From contig JAFSRN010000016.1 in the NCBI GenBank assembly GCA_017446095.1, positions 40,914 through 104,913 on the forward strand: a DNA stretch of 64,000 nt. The letters run 5' to 3'. The stretch is from Eubacterium sp. (lineage in GTDB: Bacteria; Bacillota; Clostridia; Oscillospirales; Acutalibacteraceae). A program made the position numbers and the translations under genes. Within the stretch, counting starts at the first letter, position 1. Each line of letters opens with the position of its first letter. A model generated the notes under the pieces. That model made no database searches. It was given only the letters and a program-made list of their open reading frames with translations, and was not told the origin of the DNA. Below, piece by piece: positions 37,442-45,463 of this stretch.

Positions 37442-38617
37442 ATGAAAAAGATTAAGTTATTATCGGTTATCCTTGCTGTGATTCTGCTGTTTTCGTCCTG
37501 CGCAAAGAGCGAGCCGACAGTTAAAGCAGATCCGGAAAACTTCAAAACCAACTACACATTTGTTTTTGTTCACGGTCTTTCGGGCTGGGGCAGTTACGAT
37601 TTTCAGAATCATTTTCTCAAATACTGGGGTATGCGCGGCGGCGATTTGATGAAGTACCTGAACAATCAGGGCTTTACCTGCGTAAGCGCGTCCGTCGCAC
37701 CGCACGGCAGCGCGTGGGACAGAGCGTGCGAGCTGTACGCGCAGCTTACGGGCAGCGTGGTTGATTACGGCGCGGAGCACAGCAAGCGCTGCAAGCACGA
37801 CCGTTTTGGCACGGATTATTCCAAAAAGCCGCTGATTGATAAGTGGGATGCGGAAAATAAAATCAACCTGCTCGGTCACTCGTTCGGCGGCGCAACTGTA
37901 AGGCTGCTCTCCGAGCTTATGGCAAACGGCAGCGAAGCAGAGCAAAAGGCAACCGCCAAGGACGACCTTTCGCCCCTCTTTACAGGCGGCAAGGCGGACT
38001 GGATTTACAGCATCACCGCGCTTGCTTCACCGCACAACGGCACCACCGCGTACGACGTGGGCGGCGTTGAGGACGATGTGACCAACACCTTCAAGTACAA
38101 AGTGCAGGATAAGCTCAACAGCGTTATGGCTTCCGCTAACAAGGAGGAGGACAACGGCAGGGCTGATTTTGACAATGCGAATTACGATATGCTGCTCGAT
38201 AATGCCAAGGCGCTCAACGACAGCATCAGCACGCTCGGGAATGTGTACTATTTCTCTATTCCGTGCTCGTCCACTATCAAGCAGGACGACGGTACATACA
38301 CCCCGGACGAGAGTAAGACGGAGACGCTTTTCGCCAAGACCTCGCGCCTTATGGGCAAGTTTACCGAAACGTCAGAGGGCGGTATTGTCGCCGACGAAAC
38401 GTGGTTTGAAAACGATGGGCTTGTAAACACGATTTCCGCGCGCGCCCCCTTCGACGCACCGCAGACCGAGTACAAGGAGGGCGAAGTCAACCCCGGCGAA
38501 TGGAACATTATGCCCACCTTCGACGGCGACCATATGTCCCTGCAGGGCGGATTGATGAAAACAAAAGATGTGCGTGATTTTTATACAAAACATCTGTCTA
38601 TGATAAATTCTCTGTAA
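37442..38617 (+). CDS. Lipoprotein lipase related to staphylococcal/Geobacillus lipases
   Basis: A 391-residue protein with a lipoprotein signal (LSVILAVILLFSSCAKSEP; lipobox LFSSC, modified Cys near residue 20). The mature part has the oxyanion region FVFVHGLSGWGSYDF, the segment VDYGAEHSKRCKHDRFGTDY that is very typical of family I.5/I.6 lipases, and the nucleophile elbow GHSFGG with Ser147. Calcium and zinc-site residues of that family appear partly kept. It should be an outer-face triacylglycerol lipase or esterase. There is no clear ribosome site or promoter between the trxA terminator and the start, so expression may depend on read-through. Confidence 0.82.
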   Translation: MKKIKLLSVILAVILLFSSCAKSEPTVKADPENFKTNYTFVFVHGLSGWGSYDFQNHFLKYWGMRGGDLMKYLNNQGFTCVSASVAPHGSAWDRACELYAQLTGSVVDYGAEHSKRCKHDRFGTDYSKKPLIDKWDAENKINLLGHSFGGATVRLLSELMANGSEAEQKATAKDDLSPLFTGGKADWIYSITALASPHNGTTAYDVGGVEDDVTNTFKYKVQDKLNSVMASANKEEDNGRADFDNANYDMLLDNAKALNDSISTLGNVYYFSIPCSSTIKQDDGTYTPDESKTETLFAKTSRLMGKFTETSEGGIVADETWFENDGLVNTISARAPFDAPQTEYKEGEVNPGEWNIMPTFDGDHMSLQGGLMKTKDVRDFYTKHLSMINSL

Positions 38618-38629
38618 AAAAGAACCAAC

Positions 38630-38663
38630 GACCGAAAGATATTTGCTCTTTCGGTCTTTTTTT
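38630..38663 (+). terminator. Terminator of the lipase gene
   Basis: GACCGAAAG / CTTTCGGTC, 9-bp perfect stem, followed by seven T. Confidence 0.88.
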
Positions 38664-38675
38664 GCATGAAATTCC

Positions 38676-38704
38676 TTGTATTAGTGGACAAAAAGTAGTA
38701 TAAT
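38676..38704 (+). promoter_or_regulatory. Promoter of the HAD phosphatase gene
   Basis: TTGTAT (-35), 17-bp spacer, TATAAT (-10), 26 bp before the start codon. Confidence 0.72.
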
Positions 38705-38730
38705 GTGTATTAACGAAAGGAAGCATACCC

Positions 38731-39357
38731 ATGAACGCATACGATTTTGATGAAACAATCTTTTACCCCGACAGCGCAATTTCTTTCGCTTTCTGGTGCG
38801 CAAAACGCAAACCGAAACTGTGGTTTAACTTTGTGCCCAAGGTTATGAAGTGCCTCGTGCAGTATAAAAAAGGCAAGTTGCCGCGTTACAAACTTGAACG
38901 CACTTTTTTCAGTTACTTAACGCAGATTGACGATTTTGACGAGCAGATAGAGGCGTTCTGGGATAAAAACGAGAGCAATATATCCAAATGGTATCTTGAG
39001 CAGAAAAAGCCTGACGATTTGATTATCAGCGCTTCTCCCGTCTGTATTATAGCGCCGATTGCAAAGCGTCTGGGCGTAAACTATGTTGCGACGGAATATG
39101 ACAAGGAGTACGATGTTTTTGTCGACAATCTGATGTATGCAAAGGAAAAGGCGAAGTATATTCTTGACCACGATTTTCCCGTGATAGAGAATTTTTATTC
39201 GGATTCTCTGTCGGACACGCCGCTTGCTCTGCTTGCGGAAAAAGCGCACCTTGTCACAAACAAAGCGCAAACGGTTACCGACTGGCCCAAACTTGATGTT
39301 GAAACGCTTAAAGAGGTCCGCAAAAAAATTGACACGGGCTGGAATATACATCTGTAA
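38731..39357 (+). CDS. HAD superfamily hydrolase, subfamily IB-like phosphatase
   Basis: A 208-residue HAD phosphatase. Motif I is at the very start, YDFDETIFYPDSA (nucleophilic Asp5 and acid/base Asp7), followed by a helical cap (about 20-95), motif II LIISASP and a C-terminal motif IV region FYSDSLSDTPLALLAEKAHLV with acidic metal ligands. The layout resembles phosphoserine phosphatase-like IB enzymes found with lipid or phosphoester metabolism. Substrate unknown. It is a single gene with AAAGGAAG ribosome site and a shared bidirectional terminator. Confidence 0.83.
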   Translation: MNAYDFDETIFYPDSAISFAFWCAKRKPKLWFNFVPKVMKCLVQYKKGKLPRYKLERTFFSYLTQIDDFDEQIEAFWDKNESNISKWYLEQKKPDDLIISASPVCIIAPIAKRLGVNYVATEYDKEYDVFVDNLMYAKEKAKYILDHDFPVIENFYSDSLSDTPLALLAEKAHLVTNKAQTVTDWPKLDVETLKEVRKKIDTGWNIHL

Positions 39358-39362
39358 AACAA

Positions 39363-39390
39363 AACGGTGAACGAATTTTCGTTCACCGTT
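39363..39390. terminator. Bidirectional terminator between the HAD gene and fumC
   Basis: AACGGTGAACG / CGTTCACCGTT, 11-bp perfect stem with loop AATTTT, followed by T-rich sequence in both directions. Confidence 0.87.
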
Positions 39391-39402
39391 TATTAATGTT
39401 TA

Positions 39403-40776
39403 TCACACCATTTCTTCGGGTTTGAAAACCTTGTCAAATTCCTCTGCAGAGAGAAAGCCGAGCGATACGCACGCTTCCTTTAGCGAGATGTCCTCGGCGT
39501 ACGCTTTCTTGGCGGTTTTCGCCGCGTTTTCGTAGCCGATGTAGGGGTTGAGCGCCGTTACCAGCATCAGCGAATCGTGCAGGTTGCGGTGCATTTTTTC
39601 CCTGTTTGCGGTTATTCCCACAGCGCAGTTGTCGTTAAACGATTTAATCGCGTCCGCAAGCAGCCTTGCCGATTGCAGGAAGTTGTAAATAGTCACGGGC
39701 ATAAACACGTTGAGTTCAAAGTTGCCCTGACTCGCCGCAAAGCCTACCGCCGCGTCGTTGCCCATAACCTGCACGGCAACCATCGTCAGCGCCTCGCACT
39801 GCGTGGGGTTGACCTTGCCCGGCATTATCGATGAGCCCGGCTCGTTTTCGGGTATTTTGATTTCGCCCAGACCGAGCCGCGGTCCGCTTGCGAGCCAGCG
39901 CACGTCGTTTGCAATCTTCATCAGGTCAGTTGCAAGCGCCTTGAGCGCGCCGTGCGCAAACACGATTTCGTCCTTCGATGTCAGCGCGTGGAACTTGTTT
40001 TCCGCTGTGCAGAAGGTCTGCTCTGTGATTTCGCTTATCTTTTCCGCCACCAATCGGTCAAAGCCCTCGGGCGCATTCAGCCCTGTGCCGACTGCCGTGC
40101 CGCCGAGCGCAAGCTCCTTGAGTTCGGCTTTTGCGCTAATCAGAAGGCTTGCGTCTTTATCAAGGCTTGCGCGCCAGCCGCTGATTTCCTGCGAAAAGGT
40201 AATCGGCGTAGCGTCCTGCAGGTGAGTTCTGCCGCTTTTAACAATGCCCTCGTTCTCTTCTTCAAGTCGCTCAAAGGTGCGTTGTAATTCAAACAGCGGC
40301 TTGAGCAGCTTGTCAATGCTCAGCACCGCCGCAATGTGCATAGCGGTGGGGAAGGTGTCGTTTGAGCTCTGGCTCATATTGATATCGTCGTTCGGGTGGC
40401 AGAGCTTTTTGCCCGCAAGCTCGTTCGCGCGGTTTGCAATAACCTCGTTCGCGTTCATATTCGACTGCGTACCCGAGCCCGTCTGCCACACAACAAGCGG
40501 AAAATGCTCGTCAAGCGCACCGCTTGCAACCTCGTCGCAGGCTTTGCAGATAACCTCAAGCTTCTCGTCAGTCATTTTTTCGGGGCGAAGCTCGTGGTTC
40601 GCAAGCGCGGCAGCCTTTTTCAGCAAACCGAACGCGTGCGTAATCTCACGCGGCATAACCTCTATGCCTTCGCCGATTTTAAAGTTATCCTTGCTGCGCT
40701 GCGTCTGTGCGCCCCAGTATTTATCGGCAGGTACTTTAACCTCACCCATAGAGTCGTGTTCAATGCGATAATCCAT
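39403..40776 (-). CDS. fumC: Class II fumarate hydratase
   Basis: A 457-residue enzyme of the fumarase/aspartase superfamily that hydrates fumarate to malate. The N-terminus [20 protein letters not shown] is typical, followed by [35 protein letters not shown] and the signature [16 protein letters not shown] containing the catalytic loop. Length is normal. The start is the second of two close ATGs, 7 nt after GGAG. A much longer upstream open frame crosses a repeat and is not part of the gene. It is a single gene; class II is iron-independent and oxygen-stable, in contrast to the class I enzyme common in anaerobes. Confidence 0.95.
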   Translation of the reverse strand: MDYRIEHDSMGEVKVPADKYWGAQTQRSKDNFKIGEGIEVMPREITHAFGLLKKAAALANHELRPEKMTDEKLEVICKACDEVASGALDEHFPLVVWQTGSGTQSNMNANEVIANRANELAGKKLCHPNDDINMSQSSNDTFPTAMHIAAVLSIDKLLKPLFELQRTFERLEEENEGIVKSGRTHLQDATPITFSQEISGWRASLDKDASLLISAKAELKELALGGTAVGTGLNAPEGFDRLVAEKISEITEQTFCTAENKFHALTSKDEIVFAHGALKALATDLMKIANDVRWLASGPRLGLGEIKIPENEPGSSIMPGKVNPTQCEALTMVAVQVMGNDAAVGFAASQGNFELNVFMPVTIYNFLQSARLLADAIKSFNDNCAVGITANREKMHRNLHDSLMLVTALNPYIGYENAAKTAKKAYAEDISLKEACVSLGFLSAEEFDKVFKPEEMV

Positions 40777-40795
40777 AGTCATTCTCCTGTTATTA

Positions 40796-40882
40796 TGTAG
40801 GGGCGATTCACGAATCGCCCGCGGGTCGTCGGGGACGCCGACCCCTACAATTAATGGGAGGGCACGGAGACCCTCCCCTACA
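40796..40882. repeat. Two TIR-bounded palindromic repeats, fumC-transporter gap
   Basis: First element 40796-40849 begins TGTAGGGG and ends CCCCTACA (perfect 8-bp inverted ends) and contains GGCGATTCACGAATCGCC and a GTCGGGGACGCCGAC palindrome. A second half-element with GGGAGGG...CCCTCCCCTACA ends at 40882. Confidence 0.78.
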
Positions 40883-40891
40883 AATATTGTA

Positions 40892-42340
40892 TTATTCTTC
40901 TGTTGAGCTTCTGCGCTGTGCAAGTGCCGCAGTAATCTTTGCCTTCTTGTCGCCAACGATATCGTACTTGAGAATCGGGAAGATTGAAAGCAGTGCAAGA
41001 ATACCCGGCATTGCGGTGTATGCAAAGAAGATTAAGTCTTTGTTACAGCCGCTGAAATCTTTTGCTGCAAGTGCGTCGTAGTAGCCCGATGCACCAACAA
41101 AGATAAGGCCGACTGCCATGCCGAGTGCAAGGCAAACCTTGATTGTAAGGGTAAGGATTGAGTAGCAAGCGCCCTCGTTCCTCTTACCTGTTTCATACTC
41201 ATATGCATCCACGCAGTCTGCGGTCATAATCATAGGCATAAGCGTAACCGCACCAAACTGTAAACCGATAAGGAACAGCGAAGCGTAGAACAGTACCGTA
41301 AGCACCATGTTCTTCGGATTCTGGAACCAGAAGTGACCAATTGCAAATGAGAAGATGGAAGCCGCAAAACCGTAAACGGAAAGCAGGATATACGTCTTTT
41401 TCTCATTGAGTTTCTTGATAAGGAACGGGCAGATTGCCATACTTATCATCGAGCCGATAGCCGTAACGATACCGAGCACAACTACAAGGTTCTGGCTGCC
41501 GAGGATAATCGAAGCCGCCTGAACCTGAATACCCATAGCCATCTGTCTGCCAAAGCCCAGGAAGTACGAAATAATTACAAGCATAAACGGCTTGTTTGCC
41601 TTAAGCGCAGCAAACATTTCCTTAAAACCGATAGTATCGCTTGAAGCGTTTGTAACTCTCTCCTTGTTAATCAGCGGAATAAGCGCAAACAGTACGCAGC
41701 CGAAAATAGCGGTGAGAATACCAACAAACAGGAACTCGGGCGCGTTCATCGGTGCGTCCTGCTGTCCCTTTGGCACAAATACCTTTGAGCCGTTCGGTAC
41801 AATAAGGCACACGATCGGCACGATTACCGCACACGCGGAAAAGCCAATCTGCTTTGCCGTGTTTGAGATTGAAACAACGTTTGTTCTTTCAGTCGGGTTA
41901 GGTGTAAGCGCAGCCGCAATACCCTGCGACGGCACGTCGCCCATCGTCATTGCGATTGACCAGATAAGGCTTACAATGAAAATCCACACATAAAGCACTG
42001 CGTTTTTAAAAGGAACGTTTACAAAAAGCAGCGCGGTGGAGATAAGCAGCGGCACAATCGCATAAACAATCATCGATTTGAATTTGCCGAGCTTGCTCTT
42101 TGAGCGGTCAACAAGGTTGCCCACAATCGGGTCAGCCGCGGCGGATACGATTTTTGCCACAAGAATAAGAATTGCCACAACAATTACGTTTGCGCCGAGA
42201 ATCGAGCCGGAAAACTCTGCCTGATATGTAAACTGCAGTCCCACGATTGCCTGAAAACCGAACAAGCCGAGCGAATAGGCGATGATTTCCTTGATGCTTA
42301 GATATTTTTGCTGGGTGATGTCGTTAACTTCGTTTGCCAT
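40892..42340 (-). CDS. GPH-family (MelB-like) sugar:cation symporter, paralogue
   Basis: A 482-residue major-facilitator protein with about twelve transmembrane helices. GPH landmarks: [16 protein letters not shown] in the loop after helix 2, [18 protein letters not shown], and [23 protein letters not shown] in the second half, parallel to the transporter at 18.5 kb but without its acidic tail. The ribosome site AAGGAG is good. It lies 5 bp after the methyltransferase gene in the SDR-methyltransferase-transporter operon facing a TetR regulator. The transported substrate is unknown. Confidence 0.83.
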   Translation of the reverse strand: MANEVNDITQQKYLSIKEIIAYSLGLFGFQAIVGLQFTYQAEFSGSILGANVIVVAILILVAKIVSAAADPIVGNLVDRSKSKLGKFKSMIVYAIVPLLISTALLFVNVPFKNAVLYVWIFIVSLIWSIAMTMGDVPSQGIAAALTPNPTERTNVVSISNTAKQIGFSACAVIVPIVCLIVPNGSKVFVPKGQQDAPMNAPEFLFVGILTAIFGCVLFALIPLINKERVTNASSDTIGFKEMFAALKANKPFMLVIISYFLGFGRQMAMGIQVQAASIILGSQNLVVVLGIVTAIGSMISMAICPFLIKKLNEKKTYILLSVYGFAASIFSFAIGHFWFQNPKNMVLTVLFYASLFLIGLQFGAVTLMPMIMTADCVDAYEYETGKRNEGACYSILTLTIKVCLALGMAVGLIFVGASGYYDALAAKDFSGCNKDLIFFAYTAMPGILALLSIFPILKYDIVGDKKAKITAALAQRRSSTEE

Positions 42341-42345
42341 AAATT

Positions 42346-43020
42346 TTACTCCTTTTCAGTTTTTTGCGGAATATATGTCCACTTGGAAAAACCTTGCGGA
42401 ACCGTAACAAGCGGCAAGCACTTGTTATAGTAAATTTTAATGCGTTTTTCCCTCGTCCAGCCTGCGCGGTCCTTAAGGTACGATCCGCTTTGCTGGTCAA
42501 CCCAGTAGTAAAGGGTTACGGGGTGGTTCATTTCACTTTCAAACTTATCAATAAACTTTTTAAAAAACTCGGTTTCAAACGGTCTGCCAAGGTACATTAC
42601 CGTGATGTCGGACAAGTCCTGTTTAAACGCGTCGCCTGCGATAATCTCCACATTGTCAAACTGCTTTGCCCAGTCTGCCGCAACAGCTGCGACCTCCTCG
42701 TTAAGCTCAACGCCGCGGATTTTGCCCTTAAAGCCGTATTCGGTAGCCATATACGCCAGAACTCTGCCCTTGCCGCAGCCGATATCCGCAAACACGTCGT
42801 TTTCGGTAAAGGTGTCCGCGCCGATCATTTTGCGCAGCGCGTAGTACGGCGTGGATTCGCTGCCCGTCGCGCCCATATCCTTGCGGTGCTCGGACGGAAC
42901 GTAGCGGCCAAGCGGCGCGCCCACAAGCTTTTTGTCGTGCTGAATGTCAATCAGCCCCAATATTCGCTTTGCGCGGGCGTTGAAGGCTCTGCCGAGTTTG
43001 TGTTTATATAACTTATTCAT
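42346..43020 (-). CDS. Class I SAM-dependent methyltransferase
   Basis: A 224-residue protein with the SAM-binding motif I FADIGCGKGRVLAYMA, motif II GVELNEEVA and a motif near IIAGDAF. The preceding segment SESTPYYALRKMI is common in small uncharacterised methyltransferases with a DOT1-like Rossmann core. The acceptor is unknown. The start overlaps the stop of the SDR gene by one base (TGATG), and the transporter follows 5 bp downstream, so the three are translated as a unit. Confidence 0.75.
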   Translation of the reverse strand: MNKLYKHKLGRAFNARAKRILGLIDIQHDKKLVGAPLGRYVPSEHRKDMGATGSESTPYYALRKMIGADTFTENDVFADIGCGKGRVLAYMATEYGFKGKIRGVELNEEVAAVAADWAKQFDNVEIIAGDAFKQDLSDITVMYLGRPFETEFFKKFIDKFESEMNHPVTLYYWVDQQSGSYLKDRAGWTREKRIKIYYNKCLPLVTVPQGFSKWTYIPQKTEKE

Positions 43021-43859
43021 CAGTCGTCAAATACTTCCTTGAAAATGTCTGCGTTAGCCATCTTCATAACTGCGCTGAACAGCATTGAGCCGTGCACAGG
43101 CATAAGACGGTTGAAGGTGGACATAAAGAATGAGTCCATACCGTGTACCTGCAGGTGGTGCTTGTGCTCTATGCCGTGCATAATCAGCCTTACCATCTTG
43201 TCGCAATCGGTGGAAACCATGTCGATCATCTTCTGACCTTTGTCGTTACCCTCTTCAGCCTGGTTGCGGAAAATGTCGGTTTTAGTAAAGCCGGGGCAAA
43301 CAAGACCAACAAATATTTTTCCGCTGAACTCGCTGCGCAGTGCTTCCGTAAGGCTGCGAAGCGCAGTTTTGGACGCCGAGTAAACCGATGTGCCTGCAAG
43401 CGTCATAAGCGCTGCGGCAGAGTCGATGTTGATGATTGCAGGTGTGTCCGATTCAAGCAGCATCGGCAGCAGCGTCTTGATTGAATACACAGCCGAATAG
43501 AAGTTGATGTTCATTGCCTGCTCAATTTCCTCATAGGAATATCTGTCAAATCTCTTGAACTTCGGCAGTATACCTGCGTTGTTAATCAGAATATCAACCT
43601 TTGTGCCGTTTGCGTTAAGCTCTTCGGCAAATTCCTCCCAGTTTTCACGTTTTGAAACGTCAAACAGCTTGTACGAAAACTGCTTTGCATACTCTTCGCC
43701 AAGCTCGTCTATAAACTTAAGCATCTTCGGTTCGCTGCGAGCTATACCTATAACCGTGCAGCCGTGCTTTTTGATTAAGGTTGCGGCAATTCCTGCGCCC
43801 ATACCGCCCGAAGCGCCTGTAACAATGGCAGTTTTGCCCTCAAGCCAACAATTGCTCAT
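43020..43859 (-). CDS. Short-chain dehydrogenase/reductase
   Basis: A 279-residue classical SDR. It has the NAD(P)-binding TGASGGMGAGIAATL motif at residues 14-28, the NNAG motif (ILINNAGILPKF), and the catalytic Ser-Tyr-Lys in IDSAAALMTLAGTSVYSASK. An Arg after the second strand (IGIARSEP) suggests NADP preference. The length beyond 250 and the C-terminal hydrophobic stretch resemble 3-ketosteroid/3-dehydrosphinganine-type reductases, but the substrate cannot be settled. First gene of its operon, divergent from a TetR-family gene that is its likely regulator. Confidence 0.85.
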   Translation of the reverse strand: MSNCWLEGKTAIVTGASGGMGAGIAATLIKKHGCTVIGIARSEPKMLKFIDELGEEYAKQFSYKLFDVSKRENWEEFAEELNANGTKVDILINNAGILPKFKRFDRYSYEEIEQAMNINFYSAVYSIKTLLPMLLESDTPAIINIDSAAALMTLAGTSVYSASKTALRSLTEALRSEFSGKIFVGLVCPGFTKTDIFRNQAEEGNDKGQKMIDMVSTDCDKMVRLIMHGIEHKHHLQVHGMDSFFMSTFNRLMPVHGSMLFSAVMKMANADIFKEVFDD

Positions 43860-43897
43860 AATGTTTTACCCCCTTGGTTAGATAATAATTCTATATA

Positions 43898-43926
43898 ATT
43901 ATACAATAAAACTGTAATTAATACAA
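43898..43926 (-). promoter_or_regulatory. Promoter of the SDR operon
   Basis: Minus-strand TTGTAT (-35), 17-bp spacer, TATAAT (-10), about 39 bp before the SDR start. Confidence 0.75.
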
Positions 43927-43995
43927 CATTTTATTATTATAATTTGGAATAGTCTACAAAAGTTCATAAAAAACGCATAAATATTTATAATTTCC

Positions 43996-44024
43996 TTGCT
44001 ATGTGTATGAATATGTGTTATGAT
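43996..44024 (+). promoter_or_regulatory. Promoter of the tetR-like gene
   Basis: TTGCTA (-35), 17-bp spacer, TATGAT (-10). The spacer carries repeated ATGTGTATGAATATGTGTT half-sites that might bind the encoded regulator (inference). Confidence 0.68.
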
Positions 44025-44047
44025 AAGCGCCGTGGGGTGAAATTATT

Positions 44048-44578
44048 ATGGATAAAAGAATTATCAAGACCAGGCTCGCGGTCTATAACGCCGTTTTTGA
44101 CCTGGCAACGGAAAAGGATTTAGACAAAATTACTGTTGTCGAACTGTGCGACAGAGCAGGCATTAACAAAAGCACCTTCTATCTTCACTACAGAAGTATT
44201 GAGGACTGCTTTACCCAGTGCTTTGACTACTTCGCAGGTAGAATCCTTGAGCTTAGTAAGAATATCGACTACATAGATATGTCCTACGCGCCGGAAAAAA
44301 CGGTTGCCGCTATTCTCGACGTGGTTGAGCAGAACATCAAGTATTTTGAACGCTTTAAAAACAGCGTGATTTACGACTCTGCAATCAGGTCGCTTAAGGA
44401 AAACTTTATCAACTCAATCTGTAAGCTCAATAATATTACCGCAGAGGAGAATTATCACGAGGTTGCAAAGGTGCATTTCCTTGTGGGCGGCTGCGCGGAC
44501 GTTATTATCAATATGATGCCCGACTTCAGGCGCGACGAAATTGAAAAGATAATGGTAAACGTAATTAAACGTAAATAA
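44048..44578 (+). CDS. TetR/AcrR-family transcriptional regulator
   Basis: A 176-residue regulator with an N-terminal TetR helix-turn-helix (residues 5-55; DLDKITVVELCDRAGINKST then FYLHYRSIEDCF) and a C-terminal helical domain similar to that of TetR_C_33-like proteins of Firmicutes (KNSVIYDSAIRSLKENFINS, LVGGCADVIINMMP). It is transcribed away from the SDR-methyltransferase-transporter operon, the classic layout for a local repressor. Ligand unknown. The ribosome site is GGGGTG. A strong terminator follows directly. Confidence 0.87.
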   Translation: MDKRIIKTRLAVYNAVFDLATEKDLDKITVVELCDRAGINKSTFYLHYRSIEDCFTQCFDYFAGRILELSKNIDYIDMSYAPEKTVAAILDVVEQNIKYFERFKNSVIYDSAIRSLKENFINSICKLNNITAEENYHEVAKVHFLVGGCADVIINMMPDFRRDEIEKIMVNVIKRK

Positions 44579-44583
44579 AAAAT

Positions 44584-44608
44584 GGCTACATTGATGTAGC
44601 CTTTTTTT
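44584..44608 (+). terminator. Terminator of the tetR-like gene
   Basis: GGCTACA / TGTAGCC, loop TTGA, followed by seven T. Confidence 0.88.
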
Positions 44609-44609
44609 A

Positions 44610-44645
44610 GTGGACAGGGGACAGTGGACAGGGGACAGCCCCTGT
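44610..44645. repeat. Tandem GTGGACAGGGGACA units
   Basis: GTGGACAGGGGACAGTGGAC followed by AGGGGACAG, then CCCCTGT: about four 7-8 bp units ending in a short inverted repeat, at the convergent end of the capsule operon. Confidence 0.65.
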
Positions 44646-44653
44646 TTTTTTAT

Positions 44654-45463
44654 TTAACCCTCAATTCGCACAACCTGCAGGTCGTGGTTTGCGCGTTCAT
44701 TTTCCGGCGGCGGCGTCATATAGTCGCCGTACATTTTAGTAAGGTATTCGTCATAACCCACGGGCGCCTTAAGCGTCGCGCCCTCAAATTCAAGCTCACA
44801 GGTTGTGAGCATTTTTTCTTTTGCAATGCCTGCCTGCACGCCGCCCCACACGGTAAGCGCCGCGATTTGCGCGGTTTCAAGCGGGCAGGAACGCACCTCT
44901 TCGTCAATTTTTCCGCCGTAGTAGTATGCGCCCCTTATGCGCGAATAAGCAATCACGGGCACCTTCACAATTTTGCGCAGGGTGCTTTTGCCGCTGCCGT
45001 ATTCGCAGCACGCGTTTTCAAGCAAAAACGCGTATTTTTTAAGCCGCTTCGTTTTCTTTGCCAGCGCACTCTCGCTCATTTCTTCAAGCCCGTCAACGGG
45101 GAAGATGTCAATCCACAGCTCTGTGTGCAGGGATGTGCGCGAGTTCACAATTTTTGTGTTCATATCAAGCACTTTTGCAAAGGGGTAGGGCGAGTTGCCC
45201 GCCTTTATGCTCACAAGCTTGTACTTATCGGACAGCGGCTCTGTTTTCACCAGCTCGTGAAAGCGGTTGTATTCCTCACGCGGCATGGCAATATCAATGT
45301 CGTCGTCCCACGGTATAAAGCCCTTGTGCCGCACTGCGCCGAGCAGCGTTCCGCCTATAATAAAGTATTCAAGGCCGTGGTCGTCAAAGTATTTAACAAC
45401 GTCAATCGTTATGTCAAAAAGCGCCTTTTTAAGTTCCTGCGGGGTCAGAAGTCGGTTATCCAT
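44654..45463 (-). CDS. licD: LicD-family phosphotransferase
   Basis: A 269-residue LicD protein. The N-terminal signature YFIIGGTLLGAVRHKGFIPW followed by DDDIDIAM is the nucleotidyltransferase-like active site with metal-binding aspartates. LicD enzymes transfer phosphocholine, or other phospho-alcohols or sugars, onto cell-surface glycans. Located at the end of the capsule operon, with an 8-bp overlap with the flippase gene, so it probably decorates the polymer made by the cluster. No choline uptake or activation gene (licA-C) is present, so phosphocholine as substrate is uncertain. Confidence 0.88.
   Translation of the reverse strand: MDNRLLTPQELKKALFDITIDVVKYFDDHGLEYFIIGGTLLGAVRHKGFIPWDDDIDIAMPREEYNRFHELVKTEPLSDKYKLVSIKAGNSPYPFAKVLDMNTKIVNSRTSLHTELWIDIFPVDGLEEMSESALAKKTKRLKKYAFLLENACCEYGSGKSTLRKIVKVPVIAYSRIRGAYYYGGKIDEEVRSCPLETAQIAALTVWGGVQAGIAKEKMLTTCELEFEGATLKAPVGYDEYLTKMYGDYMTPPPENERANHDLQVVRIEG

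Noticed and set aside
39403-41025. An N-terminally extended fumarase of 540 residues
   Set aside because: The extra 83 residues are translated from the palindromic repeats and lack homology; a good ribosome site precedes the internal ATG at 40776.
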